From assembly GCF_028502605.1 (NCBI RefSeq), contig NC_079235.1, positions 1,984,001 through 2,048,000 of the forward strand: DNA of 64,000 nucleotides, read 5' to 3'. The translations under genes were made by a program, and so were the position numbers. The stretch comes from Trichoderma breve (Eukaryota; Ascomycota; Sordariomycetes; Hypocreales; Hypocreaceae). The notes beneath the pieces are model-generated. The model was given only the letters and a program-made list of their open reading frames with translations. It was not told where the DNA came from and ran no database searches. Of this stretch, positions 21,670-32,281 are shown piece by piece; position 1 is the first letter of the stretch, and each line of letters opens with the position of its first letter.

Positions 21670-22698
21670 TTATAGAATAAAGGGGACAAGAGCAAGGAGG
21701 CCAACGAGGATGCTGGGAGCATTGATTGAGCCACTGCTGCCTCCATTGCCTCCATTGCTGCCACCACTGCTACCGCCGCTGGAGCCGCCGCTGCTGCCTC
21801 CATTGCTGCCTCCACTGCCGCCATTGTTTCCACCATTGTTGCCTCCGTTGGAGCCGCCATTGCCACCGTTACTACCACCGTTGCCGCCACTGCTGCTGCT
21901 GCTGCTGCTGCTAGAGGTGGTGGCAGGAGGCTGAGTAGGCTCAGGGAAGCTGTCTTCAGTGGTAGTGGTAGCATCATCGCCGCCAAAGGGGTTCGACTCG
22001 GTAGAAGATGTAGCAGTAGGCTCAGGGTTGGGTGAGAGACTGTAGGTGGTTTGAGACCCGCTGGATCCTCCTCTGGAAGTGGTCTGGTCGTCACCGCCAT
22101 CGCCGCCGCTGCCTCCTCCGCTGCCGCCACCACCTCCTCCACCGATTCGGCATTTGAAGTCGGCCGTACACGTCTGTCCAGCATCACAATGGTAGCCATT
22201 GTGGCAGCAGACTGAACCAGTTGGCATACATTCGTCGTCGCACGCTTCGTATCCGGTAGGGCAGCCGCCGTCACCACCTCCGCTGCCACCACCACCACCT
22301 CCTCCTCCGCCGCTTGAGCAAGTACCCTTGGGCACACAAAACTCTCCGCAAAGATCACGATCACCCTCGCAGCCTGTAGGAGGTCCAGTACAGACCTTGC
22401 CAACAGGACAACAACCGTCCGATTCACAAACGTAGCCGATATCGCAGTAGGCCCCATTTCCGATGCCGCAGCAGATGCCGGTAAGAGGCATGCAGTTGGC
22501 ATCACAAGTAGTCATTCCAATGCCACAGCCATCGGAAAGGGAGTGGACGCCGAAGGGGGAGTGGACGCCGAAGGCTGACGAACCCGGAGCGGCGACGGTG
22601 ACGCCTCGACCGCTGGCCTCACCGAGGTTCATGGCCGCCAGCTTATCGGCGGCGGCGAGCCCAGCCGCGGCCAGGAGAAGAGTAGAGTAAACAGTCAT
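21670..22698 (-). CDS. secreted Cys-rich, Gly/Asn/Ser-repeat protein with probable GPI anchor
   Basis: Single exon; the start is placed at the Met at 22698 because it gives a classic signal peptide (MTVYSTLLLAAAGLAAADK), while the frame stays open 17 codons upstream. The mature protein, 342 residues with the signal, has two similar Cys modules. Module 1 runs from CGIGMTTCDANCMP to GYVCESDGCC and module 2 from CPTGYEACDDECMP to CTADFKC, with a third partial one between them (GDRDLCGEFCVPKGTC). Gly runs separate them. A Ser/Thr/Pro stalk and long GGSNGGN-type repeats follow, then a hydrophobic C-terminus (APSILVGLLALVPFIL) fitting a GPI-attachment signal. It is probably a cell-wall or surface protein; molecular role unknown. 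The repeat DNA makes long shadow frames on both strands. Confidence 0.82.
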   Translation of the reverse strand: MTVYSTLLLAAAGLAAADKLAAMNLGEASGRGVTVAAPGSSAFGVHSPFGVHSLSDGCGIGMTTCDANCMPLTGICCGIGNGAYCDIGYVCESDGCCPVGKVCTGPPTGCEGDRDLCGEFCVPKGTCSSGGGGGGGGGSGGGDGGCPTGYEACDDECMPTGSVCCHNGYHCDAGQTCTADFKCRIGGGGGGGSGGGSGGDGGDDQTTSRGGSSGSQTTYSLSPNPEPTATSSTESNPFGGDDATTTTEDSFPEPTQPPATTSSSSSSSSSGGNGGSNGGNGGSNGGNNGGNNGGSGGSNGGSSGGSSGGSSGGSNGGNGGSSGSINAPSILVGLLALVPFIL

Positions 22699-24584
22699 AA
22701 TGGAGAAGAGAAAGGTGATGGTCGTGAAAGAATTGAGTGGACGACACACAATGTTGTTTGGACCCCAAGAGTGTTTGGTAGCAATAGACGGGCAACAACC
22801 AGAGTTGAAGCAGGTTCTCAGCCGTCTTTATAGGCGGCTACGCAAAGCTGCAAAAAGGAACTCTCAACAATTTCCTTTTTCAAAACTCCTGCAGTAGCCC
22901 TGGACTTCTCATACACCCATTGGGCTTCAGAAGAAGCCATCACAAGCTAGCAGGCAATCCTGTCCAAGGGTCGAAAAACAAGCGACACTCCATCCAGCCT
23001 TGATTGGTGAAGCATAGGGACGGCTTGGAGTCATGGCAAGGCCCATGCCGGCACTAATCCCTCAGCCCATTTCGCCAAGTATTCCCAGTAGGGCAGAGGA
23101 AAGCTTATGCCAGTGTGCTGTGGTTAACGGTGGCTTGAGCTACTGCCCATATTCATGCAGCCCAGCCAAGTGGCATTGCTTGGCCATTGAGTTATTGAGC
23201 AATGACACCCAAGTTGAGGAGGGTGGGTGGCTAATTCTTCCCGCTCCCCTCACATTGAGGCGGTCAGGTCTGCCTTGAAGCGTTATGTTTGCCAGTGACA
23301 ATAGAAAAACGCGGTGACTTAGAATAACAATTGCCTCCCACGATGGGGTCCAGAGAGGGAAGGAAAATATAGAGAGCGGGGTCGATTCTTTCAGCTCGCA
23401 GGGACCATGTGGATGGGATGAGCAGTTCTGGGAATAGTGCGAGGCAACAGTTGGATGGTTTTATAGGATGTGAGACATGGGATCAATCTAGCCTCCATAA
23501 TGCCAGCGATAGTCGGTTGTAGACCAGGGTTGGACCAGACCATTGCGGATGATCTCCCCATGAAGCAGCCCAATGGGTTGTGGATATACCCCAGCAATAT
23601 TCCGGCACTCGCATCGTCAAGTTCTAGGCCTTGGAGAGTATTCACCGACAGACCATCCCTCGGTCTCGTTGCCTCTAGCAGCCATTGCCCTCATCTGGGC
23701 GCGGACATGCAACAATTGGGTTAATGAACCTGACTTCCGCCGTATACTTGGGCCGCTTCTGTTGATAGCGGTAGTAAATAGGCAAAGTAATCCAGCCGGA
23801 TGTCGCAGTGGAGACGCACTTAAGCTTAGCTACAAGACTAAGGCCAGCACAAGCCTCAGCCGACAGGCGCTCGCCAACCAGATCGTATATCGTATTTGTG
23901 CCAGTTGTGAAGGGGTGTCCATGAGACTTGTTTTCCAGTGGCAAGCAGCAAGTGGCCATGGGGCTGAAATGTTCCTCATGCATCGACTGCCGGGGAAAAC
24001 TCCATCGGGCTGAATCAGGCTCCGGTCTAGGGGAGTATAGCTCGTAGCCTGAGAGTCTCCGTTAAGTCTTTTCTTCTCGGATTGTTTCGATGCTGTCCTT
24101 TGACTATAAACGAAGAATTGTGATGAATTTTTCCCTCATAAGTTCTCACAACTTGTCTGCTCTTTTGAATTCCTTGTTCTCTTCCCTCTGTCTCTCTCAC
24201 TCTTGGGCTCGGCATAGAATTCCTCCTCCCTTACGGAGGGGGGCTAACCAGAATAATTGCGGCTGAAATTAGTCCGTCTGTGAGTTGTCAGCAACAATGA
24301 GGTCGGGGCAGTCTGCCTTGCATATGCGCTAAGAGCAAAAGCAAGCCGGCCGTTGCATTGGTTTCAACAGCTGCAAGCCAGAGTGGTCGAAAATCTCCTT
24401 CTAATTTCCTCAAGGCACAGCTCTGTATTGTTCACTCACCCGCATTGGCTATTTCGTAAAGTTATTAATATATCGGTAATTTTTTCGACACAATGATAAA
24501 GTAGTGATGTGAGAGCGCAAGTAGAGGCTTCTAACCTGCTAATTTGGGATGCGAACCTGGTATACATGTGGCTACTGGTAGGTC
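22699..24584. other. 1.9-kb intergenic region, no gene seen
   Basis: Upstream of the Cys-rich gene and downstream of the Sec63-domain gene. Frames up to 146 codons (23573-24013) lack family features, and nearby frames on the other strand are equally long. No RNA gene recognised. Confidence 0.5.
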
Positions 24585-25694
24585 TTAGATGGTCAGTGTA
24601 AATCGTACGAGAGTCCCTACAATGCCTTCACAAGCAAACGTAGCCTTGACGGTCTCTCCCTTCTTGGCATCTAGACGGACAAACATGATCTTGGTGCCCT
24701 CCATTCTTTTCACGCTTCCCCTCCAGAACCACAGGAGCCGACCATCATTTCCTTCAATCACCAAAGTTGCCCACGGATTTTTCTTACACCAGGTCGGTAT
24801 AATGTCATTGGTATACCCCAGTACGATTCTAGTCACCCAAGATTGACAGGGTCCTGACATGCTAGCGTCTTCCGTATCATCCTGAGCAAGAGTGTAGCTG
24901 GATATCACAGAAACCTGTAGGTGAAGTAATGGGAATCCCGATAGTTGATTTAACATCTGATGTCCAAAGGGTGGATTTCTGCTAAGCAGCCGTTCAATAT
25001 GGTAAAACTCCAATCCGGCAAGTTGCTTGATGGTCTTGATGTTTGCATCAGTAAGGCGCTTCATCTTTGCCGCGCCAATCCCTTCGACCTGCAGCAATTC
25101 CATTTCGGAGCCTTCCCATACTTTTGCATGAACACTCCTGAGAACATCCAAGGTAACAGTAACTCCTCTGCCGTCTTCCCTCTCTCCAAGGATGTCGGCA
25201 ATGCATCTCAATACACGATCCATCACGATGTGAATACGGCCGCTATCTCGCATGAGCTCTTTCCGACCATTGGCAGATATCTTGTTGGGCCACCCTCCTC
25301 GCGAGAGATCAATCTGAATGAGCAAAAACACCTTGTGCCAAGGTTCAGTGACAGGCCCGTTGATTGGATATGGGATTCCTGTATGATCGTTGATTTCTCG
25401 AAACAGATTCTTTTCCGCTTGTCTTATTGGGAAAGATCGAAACTCTGTTGCGCCGCACGCAGTCTGCAGAACCTTTCGTCGGTCGGGCGCTTTGTCAATT
25501 GCAGAAAGCGATCTAAGAGTGGGCAGTGAGAGCTGGTAGCGAAGTCTGATCTCGTTGTGTTGTGGTGATTCCATCTTTCCGACAGTGATGGGAGACGGTT
25601 TATTGGGCGTTTCTTGTTGCGGTTCATTCGCTGGAGTAGAAGGCGGCGCCTTCTGGTCGACCTTGCGGTTGAGCGGCGTGAAAAAAGAAGCCAT
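24585..25694 (-). CDS. stand-alone Sec63 domain of MER3/HFM1 helicase type
   Basis: A 369-codon uninterrupted frame. From about residue 80 it follows the C-terminal Sec63 domain of the meiotic helicase MER3/HFM1: ATEFRSFPIRQAEKNLFREIN, GIPYPINGPV, SRGGWP, then RVLRCIADI, VHAKVWEGSEMELLQVEGIG (helix-hairpin-helix region), and IERLLSRNPPFGHQMLNQL, whose RNPPFG core is typical of MER3. No DEAD/DEAH helicase motifs precede it: the residues before are a short Pro/Lys-rich leader (MASFFTPLNRKVDQKAPPST), and no helicase frame lies within 2 kb upstream. So this is either a separate gene carved from the MER3 C-terminus or a truncated copy that is still open. Role unknown; meiotic or DNA-binding function is an inference from the parent. 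Confidence 0.8.
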   Translation of the reverse strand: MASFFTPLNRKVDQKAPPSTPANEPQQETPNKPSPITVGKMESPQHNEIRLRYQLSLPTLRSLSAIDKAPDRRKVLQTACGATEFRSFPIRQAEKNLFREINDHTGIPYPINGPVTEPWHKVFLLIQIDLSRGGWPNKISANGRKELMRDSGRIHIVMDRVLRCIADILGEREDGRGVTVTLDVLRSVHAKVWEGSEMELLQVEGIGAAKMKRLTDANIKTIKQLAGLEFYHIERLLSRNPPFGHQMLNQLSGFPLLHLQVSVISSYTLAQDDTEDASMSGPCQSWVTRIVLGYTNDIIPTWCKKNPWATLVIEGNDGRLLWFWRGSVKRMEGTKIMFVRLDAKKGETVKATFACEGIVGTLVRFTLTI

Positions 25695-26347
25695 CGTCTT
25701 GCTCTTGTGCTTAATGATGGAGAGTTCGATCCAGCTGGCTGCAGCACTCTAATGATGAGCAACAGGGGTTAACGAAACACGGTAAATGTTGGTAAATGGC
25801 GTGAAATGGTTTGAGTGAAGCAGAGAAGAGAGATAGATTACCAAAAGTTGGAAATGCAGAGAGATTCTCACATCCGTCTTTTCTTACAGGTAGGCAGGCA
25901 CCTCCTTCCTAATATTCGCTCTGCTTTGATGCTCCATCCATTCAACCCTTTGCTCCTTCCCTTAGGCGTTCAAAAGTAGCCCTATCTTATCTTTGATCAG
26001 ACACTCGATTCTCCAGGCAAATTACCTATAACTTTATCAGTCTCACCTTACCCAAAGAATTGCAATGTTGAGTATGACTTTTTCTCAATCGGCCATCACC
26101 GAGATATCACTGAGATAATGAGGCTATAGTGGTGATGCGCTGGCAAACTCTTGTCGCAGTGGCGAATTGAGACAAGCACATCAGAAAGCACATCATTCAG
26201 ACCTCAGACTTTGAAGAATACAATTCAAACTATCAGTACTTGAGAACAGAAAAAAGGACAGCTTAGGGAGCGGCTTCATCATAGGGAAAATCGTAGCAAG
26301 ACAAGTGTCTAGAGAATGGTACACCAGCCACCACCCGGGCTTCTCCT
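25695..26347. other. intergenic, no gene seen
   Basis: Between the start of the Sec63-domain gene and the stop of the metallopeptidase gene, both minus strand. Presumably the promoter of the former and the 3' UTR of the latter. Confidence 0.5.
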
Positions 26348-27709
26348 CTAGATGCTCCTGCGCACACCAACATCATCCCAAGCCTTCCGAACCGTCTTGG
26401 CCACATCCTCACCAAACTCCTTCTTGGCAACATCGACGGTAGCATCGGCAAATTGGAGAAACGTGGAATTCTCGGGCACCTTGCCGCTCCGCATCGTCTT
26501 CCACCAAATCTGACCGGCCTTTTCCCATGAATAGCCGCCGAATGCCTTGGCTACCAGGTAAAAGGCCTTGTTGGGAATGCCAGAGTAGATGTGTACACCG
26601 CCATTGTCCTCATACATTGTGACATAGTCTTTCATGTTGTCGACTTGGGGATCTTTGCCCTACTCAAGCTGTCAGTCTCGAATCATCTAGGGGTTAAAGT
26701 ACTTGAACTCACAAATCGAGGGTCATCGTATGCGGTTCCAGGGGCTTTCATGCTTCGAAGAGCAACGCCTTTGACACCGGGAAGAATGCAGTCTTCGCCG
26801 ACCAGCCAGTCGGCATCTTGCGACTTTTCATCCTGCACCTTTTGCTTGATCATGATGCCAAACACGTCGGAAATATGCTCATTCAAGGCACCTGGTTGTC
26901 CCTGATACTCGAGGGCGCTTGTGTGCTCGGTCACTGCGTGCGTCAACTCGTGCCCAATAACGTCGATGCAGCCAGCAAAGTTGCTGAGAAACTCGCCGCC
27001 GTCTCCAAACACCATTTGCCGTTCTTCCGTGTCCCAAACTGCTCTCGTGTTAGCCAGTGCAATAGGTTAAGATTAAAGCAAGACTATCGATCAAACACTT
27101 ACAAGCATTCTCGTACTGTCGACCAAAATGGACAGAGCTGATAACATCCATGTTTTTGTTGTCAATGGAGTTCCACTTAAACTTGTCCTTGTAAAACTCC
27201 AAGACCGTTCCGACATTGTCATATGCCTGATTGACAGTCTTGTCTTTGGTCGCCTTGTCACCCTCAGCCCGAACGAGCTTACCAGGCAATTGTCCCTCGC
27301 TTGAGGTATGCTCTGCATCGTAGATTGATCGCTGTGGCGCATCTTTGCCAATCTTTGCTACTTCTGCCGCGAGCTGGGTCCCATCTTCACGACTCTTTGC
27401 TCGTGACTCAAGGTGAAGGGTATGTTCTAGGTCTCTCGCAGCGCGTGCTCGAGCTTCCTCGTCCACGTGCTCCGATTCTGATATATGGCGAAGGACATGG
27501 GCGGGAACAAAGGGGCGAGTGGGTGGTGGACCGCGGCTGCTGCGTCGGCTCTGTATCACTGCCTCTATGTGGCTCTTGCGTTTGGCAGCAAAGGCGTGAT
27601 GAGACTGAAGGGCAGCTCGAGCAGCTTCACGGACGGTGTCGGGATTATGAGAGGATTCACTAATAGCCTTGAGGAGGTGAGGAGGGACGATGTAGCAGCG
27701 ATAGGACAT
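26348..27709 (-). CDS. M4-family metallopeptidase of protealysin type
   Basis: Thermolysin-family zinc endopeptidase. Three exons, 27103-27709, 26713-27038 and 26348-26659, give 414 residues. Zinc and catalytic residues are present: VIGHELTHAVTEH (HExxH) and GALNEHISDVFG (third ligand Glu), with the later GGVHIYSGIPNKAFYL region that holds the transition-state His. There is no signal peptide; the N-terminus starts RCYIVPPHLLKAISES, the short propeptide motif of protealysin-like enzymes, which are intracellular-type M4 proteases common in bacteria. A second copy, PFVPAHVLRHISESEH, follows about 65 residues later. M4 proteins are mainly bacterial, so ancient transfer is likely (inference); the introns show it is now a normal fungal gene. 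Substrate unknown. Confidence 0.88.
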
Positions 27710-30700
27710 GGTGGAGATGTTGAGATGGTAACAATATGATAGAAATGATGTGACTTCAGGGAGAGGCAATAACGCAATACGACAATACGACAATAAGTTG
27801 ATGATGGTAGTAATGATTATGGAGTGTGTGTTGATGTGTGTTGATGCAGGTTCGCGTTGGGTTATGAAGAGCCAGAGCCATAATCCTGAGATGCTCTTCC
27901 CCTTTTTATATCAAAACGCATCTTGTCAACCGCGAGAGGCGATGGCTATGCCTTCCATGGCTGATGAGATACTCAAGCCACGTCATATCAATCACATTGC
28001 GTCTTTGTTCAAAGATAGCAGGAACGTGCAACACTCGCAAGGTCTAACTAATAGAGTTTTATTTATGAGAACCTTACAAGAGTAGAAAATTTTTCGTCTG
28101 CAAGCCTCTTTGGAGTAGAGTTTCCGAGGAGGGCCATGAGACGTTGGCCAGAGTCATTCTTATGGGTGCTCTCAATTATTTCAAGCAGTGCCAACATGAT
28201 GCAGCTGTTTGACAATATCACTGGTCTCCGAGATAAATAGCAAGTCTACTACCATGAATATGAGCACACTCAGCTGAGACTCTCCCGCTATGGCGATGAT
28301 AGCGAGGCACGACAACATTAAATGGAAGTTTGCGACTACCACATCTTTGACGTTTGTACTATTTAGAAAGTACCTAGGTACGCAGCCTTAGAACCTTTCA
28401 ATATATGCCTATATGTACTGTCGACGTCGTTGATTGTGAATACACGTGCAAGACACCACATGTGCATGTACGTCGTTTAGGCGCAGGACGAGTTCTCCAT
28501 CAAGAAATCGCCATCAATCTACGAATCACCATTCCTTTATGTATGCTTCTAATAAAGATGGTATTTGTGAATCAAAAACTCCATCCCAAATGGCATCTTG
28601 CCTTAACCACCAATGAGTGGTGTACAACCGTCACGTCAAAAGCCAAGTCGCGTCACTCAAAACCATAATCATGCGCAACTCAGCTCACAACAAAGTAACA
28701 CTCTACCAACGTAGTCAAAAAGACCCATTCTAGGAAACAAATAGCGAGAGAGTGTCAAAACGCCCAGCACCCTCTAAAATCACAGCTGAAAAAGCTCCAT
28801 GACTCAGAACTCACGTCTCTGCGCGCTCATTCGGCGCATCTCCCAAAATGTTTCGGCAGCTAGTGCTCAAAGTAACTCACCTGGGGGAAGCTACAGGCTG
28901 CTAGCTCGCTTAATGGCTTCAATGAGTGAGGAAGAAAAACAGGTAGCCAAGCATTGCATTGGCATTAGAAGAGGCCAAGCCGGACTCGGCGCCATCAGCT
29001 TGTGCGAAAAGGCCGAGCTCAATTCGAAGCAGCCCAAGATAGCATTCAGGTACCTACACAGCTAGGTAGAGGCAAAACCACGGCGTTCTCCGTATATAGC
29101 ACCGCAATGGAGATAATAAGTACTGGTACCTGCATTGGCGGGATAAATGCCTCTTATCATCGGCACGGCAATGAAGTGCCATCTCGCGTTATCTCGTACT
29201 TAACAGAGTACCCAAGTAGCAATACGAGCAGCTTCACGTCAACACAATTGAAGAAGAAGAAGAAGAAGAAGAAGAAGAAGAAGAAGAAGAAGAAGAAAGA
29301 GAACAGAAAACAGAAAACAAGCCACCACTAATAACACCACACTTCCATTGACAGTCTCCATCTCCTCCATCATGCACAGCATCAATGGAGCAAAGCACTC
29401 AATTCATGCAACCATCTCTCATCCCACGCGCCCAAATCGCCCATAAAACCACACTACCCTCATTTCCGCCTAGCACCACCCAAAAAAAAACACCACCAGC
29501 ACTCACTCACACTCCATAGCTTCGTCCCCCAGTACGACCAGTACAGGTACCAGTGTAACAGTAATAACAAAACCACCCATTTCTCTCTTGCCCAATGCAG
29601 CCAAGTACGCGTTTAGCCCACGAAAAAGGAGGTGGTCGCATTGACTTGTCGTGGGTAAGTTGACAAAAAAGAGAGAGAGAAAAATGCTGTAAGCAGATGC
29701 TTATTACTCGTATCGCGAGACTCTACCACGTTTCATTGTTCATGCACGTAATTTACTTCTTCACCGTTGTAATCCAAACCAACACAACTCCCACAACGGC
29801 ATGATGATTCAACGGAGTAACAGTTCCTCTCAATTTCTCCATCTCCATCTACCTCACCTCATCCAACACGAGTCCAGTTCACTCAACTCACCTCATCCAC
29901 ACCCATGCCCTCTCGTATCGTATTACTCGATCATCACGCACAGGCCCCTTCAACGCCCATGCCTCCATGCCCTCGCTCTCCAGTTGTCACGAACCATCAT
30001 CCCATCCCCCCGTACCATGCAAGGCCCCAAACACAAATCCGCCGCCCCAAAAGCCCGCAAACGCCTCTCAAGCTTGGCAGGCACCGAAAGGAAATGAAAG
30101 CCCCCCAGACCCTTGCATCGCATCGTCCGCTTCGGGCCTAACCAACTGCGCCTATGCGCGGGGAGGCACAACTAGCAGCCACTAGCTGCGTCTGGGTGTA
30201 ATTAATGGCCCGGGACGGAGTAGCAGTACCCCGTATTCACAGCAGATGGCAATTTGACACGAGTATGGGGGATGGAGAAGAAGCCAAGCGAAGAGAAATA
30301 TGATACCCGACTCTTGGCTGTTAGTAACACTTTGCTGTTGGTAACAGAATCACACATGGAGAAGAGCAAGGGTAAGATGTAATCAAGGTTTCTCTCATTT
30401 TTGTAACGTCCTTCTACAAGTAGGCAGCGTCCCAATCGGGCATGCGCCGGGAAATACATGATCCAAAACAGGCAATAACAAAACATCAAAAGAGGATATC
30501 AAACCAAAAAAACAAAAACACCAACGGCAAAAAAACAATCATCGATCCTGTTCTCTTCATCAATCCAAGCAAACGTCATTACCCGAAATCGGCTCGGCGG
30601 GAAGAAGAGCAGACCTCCCCCATTAAAAAAATCATTATAGGCGTTCTCGTCCAGAAGTAATTTGCAGTGAATAGGAATAAAAGGAAATTTGGGTGGAATA

Positions 30701-30933
30701 TTTCGGTCGAGTGAATACGACTTGCCACAGATTTTGGTGTCCGTTGCCAGATGTACAATTGAACAAGAAAAACGGCGGCTTGTGTAAAAACCCGAATTTG
30801 TATAGTATTAGCTTGGTCCGCTCTCTTCTCCGCACGCAAACGATCTGCCCCATCTACATGCTTTTCATGCCCGCAACAATAAGTACATTCCTAAAAAGCA
30901 AAACAAAAGGGGAGTGTGGCTTGAGGGTTCCGT
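27710..30933. other. 3.2-kb intergenic region, no gene seen
   Basis: Contains the metallopeptidase promoter and the 3' flank of the CRH gene. Plus-strand frames up to about 110 codons have no family features. It includes a long GAA repeat and T/A-rich stretches. No RNA gene recognised. Confidence 0.5.
29250..29297 (+). repeat. (GAA)16 trinucleotide microsatellite
   Basis: Sixteen perfect GAA units in an intergenic region; any frame through it yields only poly-Lys, poly-Glu or poly-Arg. Confidence 0.97.
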
Positions 30934-32281
30934 TTACAGGAGGAACTGAGCAAGGGCAAGGCCAGCACCAACAGCGAAGACGCTGCCGAGGGTAGCGGCG
31001 GTGCGGGCACCAGCGCTGCCGGGGACGGTGGGAGGCTTGGTGGGCTGGACAGAGCCGGTGGAGGAGACGGTGCCGTTGCTGGCGCTGCCACCGCCGGAGC
31101 TCTTGGTGGGAGCGGCAGTGGAAGAAGCCAGGGTGGTCTGCTCAGCGGTGGTGGTCTGCTGCTCAGCGGCGGTGGTGGAAGCAGGGGCCTTGGTGGAAGA
31201 AGCAGGAGCCTTGGTGGAGGAGGAAGAACCCTTGGTGGAGGTAGGGGCAGCGGTGGTGGAAGAAGAGTCGCTGCTGTCATCGCTGCCGTCTCCGAGAGAG
31301 ACCTTGATGCTCTGCCAAGAGCCGCTGTGGTCGCCGTAGATGTACTCCTTGACGCTCTTGGAGGTAGGGGCATCAGCACCGGCGTAGTCGACAATGGAGA
31401 TGCTCTTGTAGTAGCCGAGGAAGGGGGCCTTGGAGAAATCGGTGTAACCACCAGCCCACTCGACGGTGCCCTGGGGAGCATCCTTGCGACCAGCGACCCA
31501 GGTTCCGAGCTTGACCTGCATGGGGGTCTGGGGAAGGCCGGCAGCACCGCCCTCGGCGTTGGCAGCAGTGAGGCTGCGGACGACGTTGTTGTCGATCAGC
31601 CAGTTGACACCAGCAGAAGTCCACTCAACAGAGTAGGTGTGGAAAGATCCCAGAGGGTTGGAGACGGGGTGGAAAGCACCACGGTCGTAAGTAGCGGTGT
31701 TACCCTTGCTGAAGTAGTTGGTCTGAGCCTGGGCGTTGTCACCGCCAACCCACTCCCAATCGATCTACATCATCAGTTAGTCATACTGTCACATTTCGAC
31801 ATTGGTAGTAAAGAATGGAAAGCAACATACCTCGTCAAGATCGTCGGACTGGAGAACGGCAGAGGTGACGATACCAGCACCGGCGGCGGCCTGGACAACG
31901 ACATCGATGCGGCCGAAGAAGATGTACTTGCCAGTGCGGATAGTAGGGGCCTCCTTCTCGGTGCTGATGGAGAAGACAGCACCGTTGCCGTTGTACTTGA
32001 GGGTGGTGCCGGGAAGGCTCTCGAAGTTGCCGCAGGCGCCCTTGGTGAAGTCACAGTCGCCGTCGTTCTTTCCGAAGGCAGGGTCGTTAGGGCAAGCTGT
32101 GAGGTTTGTGTTAGTTGACTATCGAGTGACATATCTCATAATCCGTGTTGGAGAAATGAGATGCGCCGTTCGAAATTCACTTACTCTTCTCGAGAGGGTT
32201 GCAGTCCGTGGAGGTCTGGGCAGACACCAGGGTGGAGGCGGCAAGAGCCAGAGCAGCGGTGGTGAAGGTCTTGGAAAGCAT
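30934..32281 (-). CDS. crh: CRH-type GH16 chitin-glucan transglycosylase, GPI-anchored
   Basis: Cell-wall enzyme that links chitin to beta-glucan. Three exons, 32185-32281, 31831-32096 and 30934-31764, give 397 residues. Domains in order: signal peptide (MLSKTFTTAALALAASTLVSA), Cys-containing N-terminal part (DCNPLEKTCPNDPAFG), GH16 domain with the catalytic motif DEIDWEW formed across the second intron (two Glu and the Asp of ExDxE), and WLIDNNVVRSL. After about residue 280 comes a Ser/Thr-rich stalk with KAPASSTKAPAS and TTAAEQQTTTAEQTT repeats. The C-terminal hydrophobic segment (TAATLGSVFAVGAGLALAQFLL) fits a GPI signal. No CBM18 chitin-binding module is seen. Codon use is strongly biased to C/G third positions, as in highly expressed genes. 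Confidence 0.94.

Noticed and set aside
21564..22505. 313-codon frame in another minus-strand phase over the Cys-rich gene
   Set aside because: Made of Ala/Val/Met runs that come from reading GGC/GGT-type repeats out of frame.
24365..24400. AGCCAGAGTGGTCGAAA, reminiscent of a tRNA Ser/Leu D-arm region
   Set aside because: No B box, anticodon stem or acceptor pairing could be found in the next 90 bases.
29801..30185. overlapping Pro/His/Ser-rich frames
   Set aside because: C-rich low-complexity DNA gives open frames in several phases; none has a family or start context.
30891..31547. 218-codon Pro/Ser-rich frame over the CRH gene
   Set aside because: Shifted phase of the Ser/Thr/Ala stalk; the CRH phase has the catalytic motif, signal peptide and correct splice sites.
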